Shown here: positions 16,283 through 24,082 of the stretch, piece by piece
Position numbering within the stretch: the first letter of the stretch is position 1
Layout: each line of letters opens with the position of its first letter
From: Veillonella sp. AM51-8BH
GTDB taxonomy: Bacteria; Bacillota; Negativicutes; Veillonellales; Veillonellaceae
Assembly (NCBI RefSeq): GCF_003463825.1
Contig: NZ_QSDY01000022.1
Span: forward strand, 1-28,599
Length of the DNA: 28,599 nt
Reading direction: 5' to 3'
The notes under the pieces: model-generated
What the model saw: the letters and a program-made list of their open reading frames with translations, nothing else
Told to the model about the DNA's origin: nothing
Databases searched by the model: none
Translations under genes and position numbers: made by a program

Positions 16283-16984
16283 TTAGATATAGGAAGGGGC
16301 TCCGTTCACTGGTTCGTCACCCATCGTACCGAGCAATTGTTTACCTACTTCACGAGCAGAAATAACCGCTTGTCGTACAGCCCCAGAATCGCCAGAAATC
16401 TGTAAAATTACTTCGTTAGAATTACTTGTACCTGCAGAAGGAGATGCATAACCGATTACATCAACGTTTGCAGATTTGACAGCTACATCGGCCATAACTA
16501 CGCCAATAGCTGCTGGAGCACCTACGATAAGACCAAAAGCTTTACCTTCGGGAGCGCCAAATGCTGCATTTACTGCATGACTAGCGCGTGCTGTATATTG
16601 AAGTTCAATATGACCAGCATCGTTTGCGTATACATCGCCAAAAGTACGTTCCACTTCAGCTAATGCTACTTCAATAGCTCGTTTTACATCGGATACATCA
16701 TCACCACCAAAAATGATTAACGACCCATGGCCTGCGCCACCTTTAGTATCACGAGGTAATTCAATGCTAACAATTTCAGTATTGGTTGCTTTTACTGCTT
16801 CATCAGCAGCCATAATGTGTGGGCCTGCACCAGTACGAGCACCTAAAATACCGATGGAACGATATTTTTTCTTTAGTTTCATCGCATCTAATACTTGTTG
16901 ATCTACGTTAGCAATTACGAGACCAATAGTATCACCAGTTTTACTAGTCCCTACAAATTCAGTTAATCCACATGTTGTCGCCAT
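16283..16984 (-). CDS. pduB: PduB' short-form tandem-BMC shell protein
   Basis: A 233-residue PduB with two BMC domains, the trimeric shell protein with a central gated pore. It begins MATTCGLTEFVGTSKTGDTIG and therefore starts where the short form PduB' starts in Salmonella, where one gene makes long PduB and short PduB' from two start codons. No sequence for an N-terminal helix lies upstream in frame. The ATG at 16984 has a GGAGGG site. It is the first gene of the operon, directly before pduC. The core is nearly identical in outline to the long-form copy at 6216-7056 (KYRSIGILG, GPHIMAADEAVKATNTEIVSI-type motifs), and this copy is intact across the position where the other is frameshifted. 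Confidence 0.93.
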   Translation of the reverse strand: MATTCGLTEFVGTSKTGDTIGLVIANVDQQVLDAMKLKKKYRSIGILGARTGAGPHIMAADEAVKATNTEIVSIELPRDTKGGAGHGSLIIFGGDDVSDVKRAIEVALAEVERTFGDVYANDAGHIELQYTARASHAVNAAFGAPEGKAFGLIVGAPAAIGVVMADVAVKSANVDVIGYASPSAGTSNSNEVILQISGDSGAVRQAVISAREVGKQLLGTMGDEPVNGAPSYI

Positions 16985-17472
16985 AATACCCTCCATACGT
17001 ATAATGAAAGTATCAAAGTATCTATGTACAGAAAACTATGTTGCGGTATACCATTTTATATTTTTTATCATTTCTTTAACTATTCATATGTATGCAACCC
17101 TAGATTCTGTACACCATATATTGCTATAGAGCATGCCTTGCTATTCAGTCACAACCCATCGGACTCAATCCTTTCTAAATACATGTACTATAAGGCTTTT
17201 ATCTACCTTTATTATAAAAATTATTAAATGTAACTTTTTTATGTATATTCGAAAAATGCGATTTTTCTATTACTAAAATACGACAATCCTGTTATACTTA
17301 TACATATAAAAGCAAGAAATAACTTAATTTTATAGGTATATGAATTTTAGGTGGTATGTCACTTTTCTCTTTTCTCAGGTTTAGAGCCGTCCCATTAGAT
17401 AGAGAGCAAGTAGAGCTATTTAACGGTGTGCTTACTAGACCTCTTAACACATTTGTGATTGGAGGTTTTACC
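16985..17472. promoter_or_regulatory. Divergent pduB'-pocR regulatory region
   Basis: An AT-rich gap between the operon and the divergent activator gene. A plausible pocR promoter has TTACTA at 17270-17275 and TATACT at 17293-17298 with a 17-base spacer. A perfect inverted repeat (GAAAAAT-GCG-ATTTTTC) lies at about 17251-17267 just upstream of that -35. Nearer pduB' are direct repeats GTATACCAT (17046-17054) and GTACACCAT (17109-17117), 63 bp apart, six helical turns, and two TGTACA palindromes (17025-17030, 17108-17113). AraC-family activators often bind direct repeats, so these are candidate PocR sites; this is inference. For the pdu promoter I can only offer a TATAAT on the minus strand near 17208-17213 with no good -35, which would suit an activator-dependent promoter. 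I saw no cobalamin riboswitch. Confidence 0.45.
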
Positions 17473-18363
17473 ATGATTTGTACGAATGAAGATACTAAGC
17501 TTATTAATGAAATCATGCGCGATTTTACAAACATAACAAAGATTGCGGCTATTTTTGTTAATAATCGTGGAAAAGTGTTATCTCAAGAATATAACTTTTC
17601 TCCTTTTTGCAAGGTTGTAAGACGCAATCCAGCTTACGCCAAACGCTGCAATCAATGCGACTTATATGGTGGACTAGATGCTACAAAAGAACTATCCTCC
17701 TGTCCGTACCGCTGTCATATGGGCCTTATAGATTTCTCCGTGCCCATCATGAAAGATGGCGCCATCTTAGGCTTCATCATGGCAGGACAAACAAAAACAG
17801 AAGATACAACAATCAAACCTATTTTGCCTACCCAAACCGATTGGCATGATGACACCAAACTTCGTGCACTATATCAGGCATTACCAGTTCTTACAGCAGA
17901 ACAAATCTACAGTGCTACAAAGGTTTTACGGATTTTGGTAGAACACTACTTCCCATTTAACGATGCCATAGCAGAAGAGATGCCTTATGAACAATTACCA
18001 GACTTTGTGGAGTCTGAACGACCTATTAATCGTCCAGAAATTCGAAAGGCTATGTTATATATAGAAAAAAATCTGAGCAAACGAGTGTCGCTCAGAAGGA
18101 TTTCGGAACATATTCATTTAAGCGAGTCCTACTTCTCTAAGATTTTTAAAGATGATACGGGGCTTTCAGTAGTGCAATATATAACACTATTGCGCATACA
18201 AGAAGCGAAAAAACTATTAGTATATTCCCAACTAACAGTTAATCAGATCAGTAAAACATTGGGCTATAACAGAACTAGTTATTTCTGTAAAATTTTCAAA
18301 ATGGCTACCACTGAAACACCACATTCATATCGGAAAAAATATGCAAAACCAATTCATCCATAA
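17473..18363 (+). CDS. pocR: PocR-type AraC-family activator of the pdu operon
   Basis: A 296-residue protein with an N-terminal PocR ligand-binding domain (about 5-165) and a C-terminal AraC-type double helix-turn-helix (about 195-295). Salmonella PocR (303 residues) senses 1,2-propanediol and activates the pdu and cob operons. Signature elements are NFSPFCK.VRRNP, a Cys-rich stretch RCNQCD, CPYRCHMGLIDFS and GFIMAGQ, then the DNA-binding IHLSESYFSKIFK and YNRTSYFCKIFK. The ATG at 17473 follows GGAGG with 7-base spacing and gives a family-like N-terminus. The frame is open to an ATG at 17356 with an AGGTGG site very close to it, which would add 39 residues, so the start is not certain. The gene is divergent from the pdu operon. 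Confidence 0.9.
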   Translation: MICTNEDTKLINEIMRDFTNITKIAAIFVNNRGKVLSQEYNFSPFCKVVRRNPAYAKRCNQCDLYGGLDATKELSSCPYRCHMGLIDFSVPIMKDGAILGFIMAGQTKTEDTTIKPILPTQTDWHDDTKLRALYQALPVLTAEQIYSATKVLRILVEHYFPFNDAIAEEMPYEQLPDFVESERPINRPEIRKAMLYIEKNLSKRVSLRRISEHIHLSESYFSKIFKDDTGLSVVQYITLLRIQEAKKLLVYSQLTVNQISKTLGYNRTSYFCKIFKMATTETPHSYRKKYAKPIHP

Positions 18364-18369
18364 TATAAT

Positions 18370-18405
18370 AAAAAAGGCGTAACACCATTGGTATTACGCC
18401 TTTTT
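18370..18405. terminator. Bidirectional terminator between pocR and metQ-like gene
   Basis: A 12-bp perfect stem (AAAAAGGCGTAA at 18371-18382 and TTACGCCTTTTT at 18394-18405) with an 11-base loop that can extend the stem. It begins 7 bases after the pocR stop. U runs are present on both strands, so it can end the converging pocR and metQ-like transcripts. Confidence 0.9.
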
Positions 18406-18467
18406 CGTATCTATAGAGTTTGTCATGAGAAGGTATTGTATCAGATACATATATTATTAACGATCAA

Positions 18468-19289
18468 TTAGAACGCTGGGATGATAGCTCCCTTGTAGTG
18501 TTCTTCGATGAACTTCTTAACTTCTGGAGATTGTAATGCTTTAGCTAATTTTTGGATAGCTGGTTTATTTTCATCACCAGGGTTAACAGAAAGAAGATTT
18601 GCATATGGAGAGTCAGCTTTTTCTACGAATAAGCCATCTTTTGTAGGATTAAGACCAGCTGGCAACGCATAGTTAGCATTGATTACTGCTGCATCTAAGT
18701 CTTGGATAGAACGAGGAATTTGAGCTGCTTCTAACTCAACAATTTGGATGTTTTTAGGATTGCTAGTCACATCGAATGGTGTATTAGTCAAACCAGTTGG
18801 ATCTTTCAATGTTACTAGACCAGCACTTTGCAACAAGAGAAGTGCACGAGCACTGTTTGTTGGGTCAGACGGGATAGCTACTTTTGCGCCATTTGGCAAG
18901 TCTTTCAAGTCTTTAATTTTTTGAGAGTAGATAGCCAATGGTTCGATGTGAACTGGTGCAAAGCTTACAAAGTTTGTACCATGATCTTTATTGTAGTTAT
19001 TTTGGTAAGGTACGTTTGCAAAGAAGTTTGCATCTACTTCATGGCTAGATAGAGCCATATTTGGTTGGATGTAGTCTGTAAATTCAACGATTTGTAAGTC
19101 TACACCTTCCTTAGCCAAAATAGGTTTAACTTGTTCTAAAATTTCAGCATGAGGTACAGGATTTGCTGCTATCTTTAATACCTCTTTAGAGCCACTAGAG
19201 CTCGCGTTATTTGTGGAAGAACCACAACCACTAATCAATAAGGACGCACCCAGTACGGCCGTCGCTGCTAATGCTAACCATTTTTTCAT
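18468..19289 (-). CDS. metQ: MetQ/NlpA-family methionine-binding lipoprotein
   Basis: A 273-residue substrate-binding lipoprotein of the MetQ/NlpA family. The signal peptide ends in the lipobox LLISGC, so the mature protein is anchored by a lipidated Cys at about residue 22. Family motifs include the VP.HAEIL start of the mature domain, FTDYIQPN.AL, DANFF.N.PY and the IPSDP.N..RAL segment. Members usually deliver D- or L-methionine, or dipeptides, to the MetNI ABC transporter. No metN or metI is present in the window, so this copy is an orphan or works with a transporter encoded elsewhere. AGGAGG precedes the ATG. A stable stem lies just upstream of the ribosome site. Confidence 0.9.
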   Translation of the reverse strand: MKKWLALAATAVLGASLLISGCGSSTNNASSSGSKEVLKIAANPVPHAEILEQVKPILAKEGVDLQIVEFTDYIQPNMALSSHEVDANFFANVPYQNNYNKDHGTNFVSFAPVHIEPLAIYSQKIKDLKDLPNGAKVAIPSDPTNSARALLLLQSAGLVTLKDPTGLTNTPFDVTSNPKNIQIVELEAAQIPRSIQDLDAAVINANYALPAGLNPTKDGLFVEKADSPYANLLSVNPGDENKPAIQKLAKALQSPEVKKFIEEHYKGAIIPAF

Positions 19290-19300
19290 GTAATCCTCCT

Positions 19301-19365
19301 ATCTACGATGAAAACCTCCATCTCGGACGAGGACTCATACGTATACAACATTCGTAGATATTATA
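19301..19365 (-). promoter_or_regulatory. metQ: Structured 5' leader and -10 of the metQ-like gene
   Basis: On the minus strand, ATCTACGA (19352-19359) pairs perfectly with TCGTAGAT (19301-19308), extendable by two pairs past a bulged base, closing a roughly 59-base element. The AGGAGG site of metQ follows immediately. A TATAAT box lies at 19360-19365, so transcription would begin at about the first base of the stem. The inner part holds short alternative pairings (CTCG..CGAG, CCTC..GGAGG). It could be a stability stem or a small riboswitch; I do not recognise a SAM-family consensus. Confidence 0.45.
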
Positions 19366-19536
19366 ATAAATCTATTTTTCTTATCTTGTATCTACATTTG
19401 ATTATTTAATAATTTCGATGTAGTAAGTATAGCAATTTAATTCCTACTCGTATAATAGATTTTATATATGTAATAATATAACTTTAATCTATAGCAAGAT
19501 AAGAGTAATTACATTTAGCTATGCCAAGTACATAAA

Positions 19537-19607
19537 AACGGTACTAAGATGATTCCCCGTACTACTAGGTAATATACCTAATGGGTACAATCAAACTTAG
19601 TACCGTT
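19537..19607. repeat. Large nested inverted repeat, possible terminator or mobile hairpin
   Basis: A 12-bp perfect outer stem (AACGGTACTAAG at 19537-19548, CTTAGTACCGTT at 19596-19607) encloses GATT/AATC and CCC/GGG pairs and an inner TAGGT-AATAT-ACCTA stem. On the minus strand it is followed by five U residues, so it may terminate the DUF389 transcript. It is far larger than the other terminators in this window. The rest of the 19290-19657 gap is AT-rich, with no gene I can support. Confidence 0.6.
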
Positions 19608-19657
19608 ATAAATATCGCTCTATATAATAAACAATATACTCAAAATCAAAAATCAAC

Positions 19658-20971
19658 TTATGGAGTTGACGTTGTTTGCTCCACAGAAATAGTTACAGGT
19701 GCTGATAATTTAGCCTCTAACCAAGCTTTTATTCGTTCCAAATCTGCATCAGATACAGCGGATGTAGTATGGATGATCACCATATAGCGACTCGCTTTAG
19801 GCTGTTCTAGATTATCTATTAAAGGCATGCCTTCCACTTTGCTTACAAACGGGAATAACGCCTTTGCTTCAGCTTCTGTCGTTTTCATAGTATTTATAGT
19901 TTCACTTACTAATTGATAAGTCGGCTGGTATAGATTATTCAAGTTTTTATATGTTTCAAGATTCTCTGAAGATTTATTCAAGTTCGTCTTATCCATAGTA
20001 GATTTTTTCTCATCTACGCTATTAACAAATCGTAATGTATAATTCTGCAAGTACTCATCCTTCTGTAACTTGTTATCCAACTGGGCTCGCTCCTCTGAAG
20101 TCACAGGAGCTCCTATAACTACTATGTCTACTAGCTTATTCGTTTGATCTAATGAATAATCAATCACTTGTCGACGGCCCTCTTGATTAATATCATTCTT
20201 AATAAACTGCTCCATATGGTTTGACTCAGAATACTTGATAGTCATATCATAGCCTGCATAAATACTTGGTATAGCCATAATAAGACCAATCACGAGAAAT
20301 ATTAGCTGGTTACGACGATTAACCTCTTCTGCTTGTTTATGGAATGGCAAACTATATACACCCTTTAAAACAATAAAAGCTGCAAAGAAGATGAAAAATG
20401 CATTTATAAAGAATAGATAGCCAGCCCCAATGAAATATTGCCAATTTCCATTAGCCAGTCCATATCCTGCCGTACATAGTGGTGGCATAAGTGCAGTCGC
20501 AATCGCAACACCTGGTATAACATTATCTAAGGTCTTACGCGTTTGCCCAATAATCCCAGCTAACCCACCAAATATAGCAATGAATACATCAAAAATATTC
20601 GGTTCTGTACGTGCTAATAGTTCAGATGTAGCCGCCTGAACGGGAGAAATATAAAAATATAAAGCAGATGCCAAAACAGCAATCGTAACCTGTAAGGACA
20701 ATCTTAAAATACCGCTTTTTACAACTGTAAAATTAAGCGTAGCAAAGCCAAAACCAGTTGCTAAAATAGGTCCCATCAACGGTGATATAAGCATAGCACC
20801 AATAACAACTGCCGTACTATTCATATTCAACCCAATAGAGGCGATAAATATGGAGAGAATCAGGGTAACCAACGCAGGTCCCTTAATCTTAGCCCCACCT
20901 ATCAACCTTTTAGAGATAGTTGCATCATCAGCGCGCTCAAAATGTATATCAAAGTATTTATTTATTTTCAT
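19658..20971 (-). CDS. DUF389 family membrane protein
   Basis: A 437-residue membrane protein with a hydrophobic core of about seven or eight segments between residues 30 and 240, matching the DUF389 (TIGR00341) family: GLNMNSTAVVIGAMLISPLMGPI, shown here only in part, then TRKTLDNVIPGVAIATALMPPLC. The C-terminal 190 residues are soluble, with a REDY-like regulator-type segment and a final domain (MVIIHTTSAVSDADLERIKAWL). The family's function is unknown; a transport or stress role has been suggested. The ATG at 20971 has AAGGAG and follows the second CobT-like gene by 9 bases, so the two are co-transcribed. Confidence 0.82.
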   Translation of the reverse strand: MKINKYFDIHFERADDATISKRLIGGAKIKGPALVTLILSIFIASIGLNMNSTAVVIGAMLISPLMGPILATGFGFATLNFTVVKSGILRLSLQVTIAVLASALYFYISPVQAATSELLARTEPNIFDVFIAIFGGLAGIIGQTRKTLDNVIPGVAIATALMPPLCTAGYGLANGNWQYFIGAGYLFFINAFFIFFAAFIVLKGVYSLPFHKQAEEVNRRNQLIFLVIGLIMAIPSIYAGYDMTIKYSESNHMEQFIKNDINQEGRRQVIDYSLDQTNKLVDIVVIGAPVTSEERAQLDNKLQKDEYLQNYTLRFVNSVDEKKSTMDKTNLNKSSENLETYKNLNNLYQPTYQLVSETINTMKTTEAEAKALFPFVSKVEGMPLIDNLEQPKASRYMVIIHTTSAVSDADLERIKAWLEAKLSAPVTISVEQTTSTP

Positions 20972-20980
20972 TCTTTCTCC

Positions 20981-22018
20981 TTATAATTTCATCAAATCTG
21001 CAAAGGTCCCTACATTTACAAACATATGCTGTGTCGTTTTCAACATTTGAACCATTAAGATAGCTCCTGTCCCTTCCCCCATCGACATGTGGGCTTGAAT
21101 AGGAACCATGTCTTGTGTAATATCTACCTCTGCTAAAGCTAGCTCTGTGCCTTTTTCGCGGGAATGATGTGACGGCAATGCATAGTCTGTAATGCGCTCG
21201 TTCATATGTACCGCACAAGCTGCCGCTACAGCTGTAATAAAGCCATCAATGACAAAAGGCTTTTTAAACTCAACACAAGACAGCATAGCCCCAAGAATAG
21301 CAGCAATATCAAAGCCCCCTACATGGGCTACAATTTTACGAACTCTTTCAACTTCACTATCAGAAACAATACTAGCCTTATGCTTATCTAATACAGCGCG
21401 CACAAAATCAATTTTTCGTTTCATCAAATCTGGTTTATTCGGCCAAGAACCAGGTCCTACTGTTTCAGTGGGATCAGCTCCAGTTAAGGCAGACAACACA
21501 CAGGCAGAAGTCGTCGTATTACCAAGTCCCATTTCACCAAAGGAAAAAAGATTTATCCCTTGCTTTACATAATGTTCAACTCGTTCATAGCCAGCTTGAA
21601 AGGCACTATTAAATTCATCCTCAGTCATAGCAGGGTGGTTTAATATATTCTTTGTCCCCTTTGCGACCTTGCGATCCACTCCGATACCATCATCTGAGGC
21701 AATTCCTACATCCACAACTTCATAAGGAATGTTGTTAAAGTTACAAAACTGTGTAGCCGACGAACGACCCAAGAGCATATTACGCGACTGCTTTTGCGTT
21801 ACCTCATAGTTATAACCTACATAGCCTTCCATATTACAACCATTATCAGCAGAAAATATGATATGCTGAGGTCGAATTTCACCACTAATCTCGCCCCAAG
21901 CAGTACAAATCTTTCGGAAATAATCCTCCCACAAGCCTAGGCCACCAGGGATTAGGCATTTTGGTTGAAGAAATCTATTTAATTGTTCCTCAATTGGTAA
22001 TACTGACTTATCTTTCAT
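20981..22018 (-). CDS. cobT: Second CobT-like phosphoribosyltransferase
   Basis: A 345-residue CobT-family protein, a paralogue of the pdu-embedded copy at 7385-8392. It shares QHIIFSADNG, IPYEVVDVGIA, NLFSFGEMG.GNTTTSA and GEGTGA.LMVQ.LKT, with the catalytic Glu at about 315. Differences include GPGSWPNKPD in place of GPGSGPDEEA and a longer linker near residue 225. It should activate a cobamide lower ligand, and the two paralogues may prefer different ones; that is inference. The ribosome site before the ATG at 22018 is weak (AGAGAT). It heads a two-gene operon with the DUF389 gene and has its own candidate promoter. Confidence 0.88.
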   Translation of the reverse strand: MKDKSVLPIEEQLNRFLQPKCLIPGGLGLWEDYFRKICTAWGEISGEIRPQHIIFSADNGCNMEGYVGYNYEVTQKQSRNMLLGRSSATQFCNFNNIPYEVVDVGIASDDGIGVDRKVAKGTKNILNHPAMTEDEFNSAFQAGYERVEHYVKQGINLFSFGEMGLGNTTTSACVLSALTGADPTETVGPGSWPNKPDLMKRKIDFVRAVLDKHKASIVSDSEVERVRKIVAHVGGFDIAAILGAMLSCVEFKKPFVIDGFITAVAAACAVHMNERITDYALPSHHSREKGTELALAEVDITQDMVPIQAHMSMGEGTGAILMVQMLKTTQHMFVNVGTFADLMKL

Positions 22019-22085
22019 TCTAATCTCTAGTCTGCACAGAATATGCCAACTAGCCTTCTATTAATTCGATATTATTCTATATAGA

Positions 22086-22113
22086 AGTATAACACAAATT
22101 ATATAATTAGTAA
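22086..22113 (-). promoter_or_regulatory. Candidate promoter of the cobT2-DUF389 operon
   Basis: On the minus strand, TTACTA (22108-22113) and TATACT (22086-22091) are separated by 16 bases, about 70 bases upstream of the ATG. The same -35 and -10 hexamers occur before pocR (17270-17298). The leader between is too short for a cobalamin riboswitch. Confidence 0.45.
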
Positions 22114-22126
22114 TATAAGGTTTGTA

Positions 22127-23038
22127 CTAGTACTCATATATACGAATTATCCTCTCATCAGGGAATAATCTATGCTTTTTAGCCTTAAACTCTGGATTGT
22201 TATTAGAATCAAAATATTCAATTGTATTTCTTAACTGCTCATGAGTAAAAGGACTCGTACTTGGATTATATACAAGCTGATTAAATACAGCATACCGTCC
22301 ATCATATGCAGCAAATAGTAAATTAGATTTCTTATCTGGATTGTATGAATCCACTAACATTCCAGGCAAGCCATTATTCCATACCGCTGAATAAGTAGGA
22401 TTTTGTAAATCATCAAAGATTCCCCACATACGCCAATATACTTGCAATGTGTGATAAAAATTATACTCTTTATCTACAAGCACCTTATTTTCTATATCTT
22501 TACTATCAGGATGATCTACATCTAAAGGAATAATCTGAATAGAATACCAAATATCTCCTATCTCATACACTATAAAAATATTGTTATCTAACATATAGAA
22601 CATCTTCAACTCTGCACCTTTAGGAATGCGGAATGTCATGCCTTTACGAGTAATTGTGTCTGTATATGAATCTATATCCTTTAAACTCTTCTTACAAGGA
22701 ACCTTCCTTTCCACAGGATACGATAAAAGAGTAGTCTTTTTCTCATCATGAATGAGCTTATCCGTTGAATGATACAATCTGCCCCGAACTAAACTAACTT
22801 CTTCAGCATACGTTTTTTCTTCACGTAAATACCCCTTAGCTATGTCCTCTGACTTCATTCTTTCCAAATGTCTTTGTAAATCAGCTTCAATCTTATCATT
22901 AGTTTGTTCACTACTAACACACTTCTCTTTAGCACTACCAGAAATATCACTTTGAGTAACCGGCTCTTTTGCATGTACTTGTGAAGCCATAAGACTTAGC
23001 ATTAACAGTGCAGCAATGTATGAATATATTCTTTTCAC
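22127..23038 (-). CDS. Secreted protein of unknown function
   Basis: A 303-residue protein that begins with a clear signal peptide (KRIYSYIAALLMLSLMAS, cleavage after VHA at about 23), so it is exported. I read the start as GTG at 23038 because AAGGAG stands 7 bases upstream and the signal peptide begins there; the longer open frame lacks these. The mature part starts with a charged region of about 90 residues, then a mixed beta-rich domain with many aromatic residues (IWYSIQIIPLD, YWRMWGIFDDL, NNGLPGMLVDSYN). I do not recognise a family. It lies downstream of two membrane-anchored unknown proteins on the same strand, separated by a hairpin. Confidence 0.75.
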   Translation of the reverse strand: MKRIYSYIAALLMLSLMASQVHAKEPVTQSDISGSAKEKCVSSEQTNDKIEADLQRHLERMKSEDIAKGYLREEKTYAEEVSLVRGRLYHSTDKLIHDEKKTTLLSYPVERKVPCKKSLKDIDSYTDTITRKGMTFRIPKGAELKMFYMLDNNIFIVYEIGDIWYSIQIIPLDVDHPDSKDIENKVLVDKEYNFYHTLQVYWRMWGIFDDLQNPTYSAVWNNGLPGMLVDSYNPDKKSNLLFAAYDGRYAVFNQLVYNPSTSPFTHEQLRNTIEYFDSNNNPEFKAKKHRLFPDERIIRIYEY

Positions 23039-23123
23039 AATACAACTCCTTAGCTTTATAACAACCACTACAATCAACTTCAATCTCTACTAGTATTGTA
23101 CCTTTTAATACTTGTAGAATCAT

Positions 23124-23153
23124 CAAAGGGGCTGTAACAAAACAGCCCCTTTG
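23124..23153. terminator. Hairpin terminator after the 23186-24052 gene
   Basis: A 12-bp perfect GC-rich stem (CAAAGGGGCTGT at 23124-23135 and ACAGCCCCTTTG at 23142-23153) with a 6-base loop, about 33 bases after the stop of the upstream minus-strand gene. The trailing U run is short (three), so strength is uncertain. Confidence 0.65.
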
Positions 23154-23185
23154 TTCCAAATTTTATATACAAACTCTGCCCAACT

Positions 23186-24052
23186 CTAATGATACATATC
23201 TATATCTACAGTAATCATTCGCGTTCGTTCCGGATTAAACATAAAGTAAATCACTCTTGGCTGGTCATGATCAAAGTTATGGTAAACAACATATACTACA
23301 TATTTCTCAGCTGATACTCGAGTGCTATAATAAAAATCTTCATTAGGATCATCACCGACACTCTGGCTGCCATCAATTAACCAGGGAAATAATTTCCAGT
23401 TTTGTCGTTGAATAGTGATAATCTCATAATAATTCTTTATGTCACTAACCAATACATTTTTATCTTTTGGATATGTAAACGAATTAAGTACTTCAACTGT
23501 AGTATCTTTATCCCTGCCATTTATAAACGAATACCAAGCATTAGATTTAACAGTTTCCTCATACCTTGAAATCGTTGCTTTATCACCATCTAATACTAAA
23601 CAGCTTTGATTCCCTCCCATTCCAATTACTTCAGCAGAAGAAATCACTTTCAAACTCTCAGGTAAAAACTTAGGTGCTTGTAATGGAGACGGAATATACC
23701 CCGCCTTAGATGAAGGCCATGTAGAGTGCCACCGTTGAGTATCATAATGGGATATTCCTACAGCAGAAAATACTAAAGTAACAGCTAATGTAGGAAGCAT
23801 ACACAGAAAAAAGATAACATAAAAATATGATAAAAATCTTTTACGTACAGTTTTCTCACTATCAATAACTCTACATTTTTCAAGCAATAATACAATCGTG
23901 GCGATTAATAAAATCAGATAGTACACCCCAGAATACGAGATATAATCTGAGAAGAAAAATGTTAATACCCAAAGAATTATAAAAAACCATATACTCTTTC
24001 TATAAGGATTAGAAAAAAACAATTTCTTTAAGTAAATTAAACACCGTTGCAT
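23186..24052 (-). CDS. Membrane-anchored protein of unknown function
   Basis: A 288-residue protein with about three or four membrane segments in the first 100 residues (around 20-35, 40-58 and 73-95), then an extracytoplasmic domain of about 180 residues. The domain begins with W.STWPSSK.GYIPSPL..PKFLPESL and carries YYSTRVSAEKYVVYVVYHN near the end. The neighbour at 24083-24913 has the same layout and a matching WP..LPEGL..PGKLP stretch, so the two are probably distant paralogues. A GGAGAT site precedes the ATG. No function can be assigned. The two genes are 30 bases apart and likely co-transcribed. Confidence 0.75.
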   Translation of the reverse strand: MQRCLIYLKKLFFSNPYRKSIWFFIILWVLTFFFSDYISYSGVYYLILLIATIVLLLEKCRVIDSEKTVRKRFLSYFYVIFFLCMLPTLAVTLVFSAVGISHYDTQRWHSTWPSSKAGYIPSPLQAPKFLPESLKVISSAEVIGMGGNQSCLVLDGDKATISRYEETVKSNAWYSFINGRDKDTTVEVLNSFTYPKDKNVLVSDIKNYYEIITIQRQNWKLFPWLIDGSQSVGDDPNEDFYYSTRVSAEKYVVYVVYHNFDHDQPRVIYFMFNPERTRMITVDIDMYH

Positions 24053-24082
24053 TTACGATCTCCACAACAATACCTACTCAAA

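Noticed and set aside
16985..17355. Cobalamin riboswitch upstream of the pdu operon
   Set aside because: No B12-box sequence or matching fold could be seen; control is more likely by the PocR-type activator.
19321..19345. Hammerhead ribozyme in the metQ leader (ATGAGTCC on the minus strand)
   Set aside because: The second half of the core (GGAC-GAAA) and the surrounding stems are missing.
7385..22018. The two CobT-like genes as a classic ArsAB pair
   Set aside because: ArsA and ArsB genes are normally adjacent and act as a complex; these are about 12.6 kb apart in separate operons. A functional relationship is possible but not shown.
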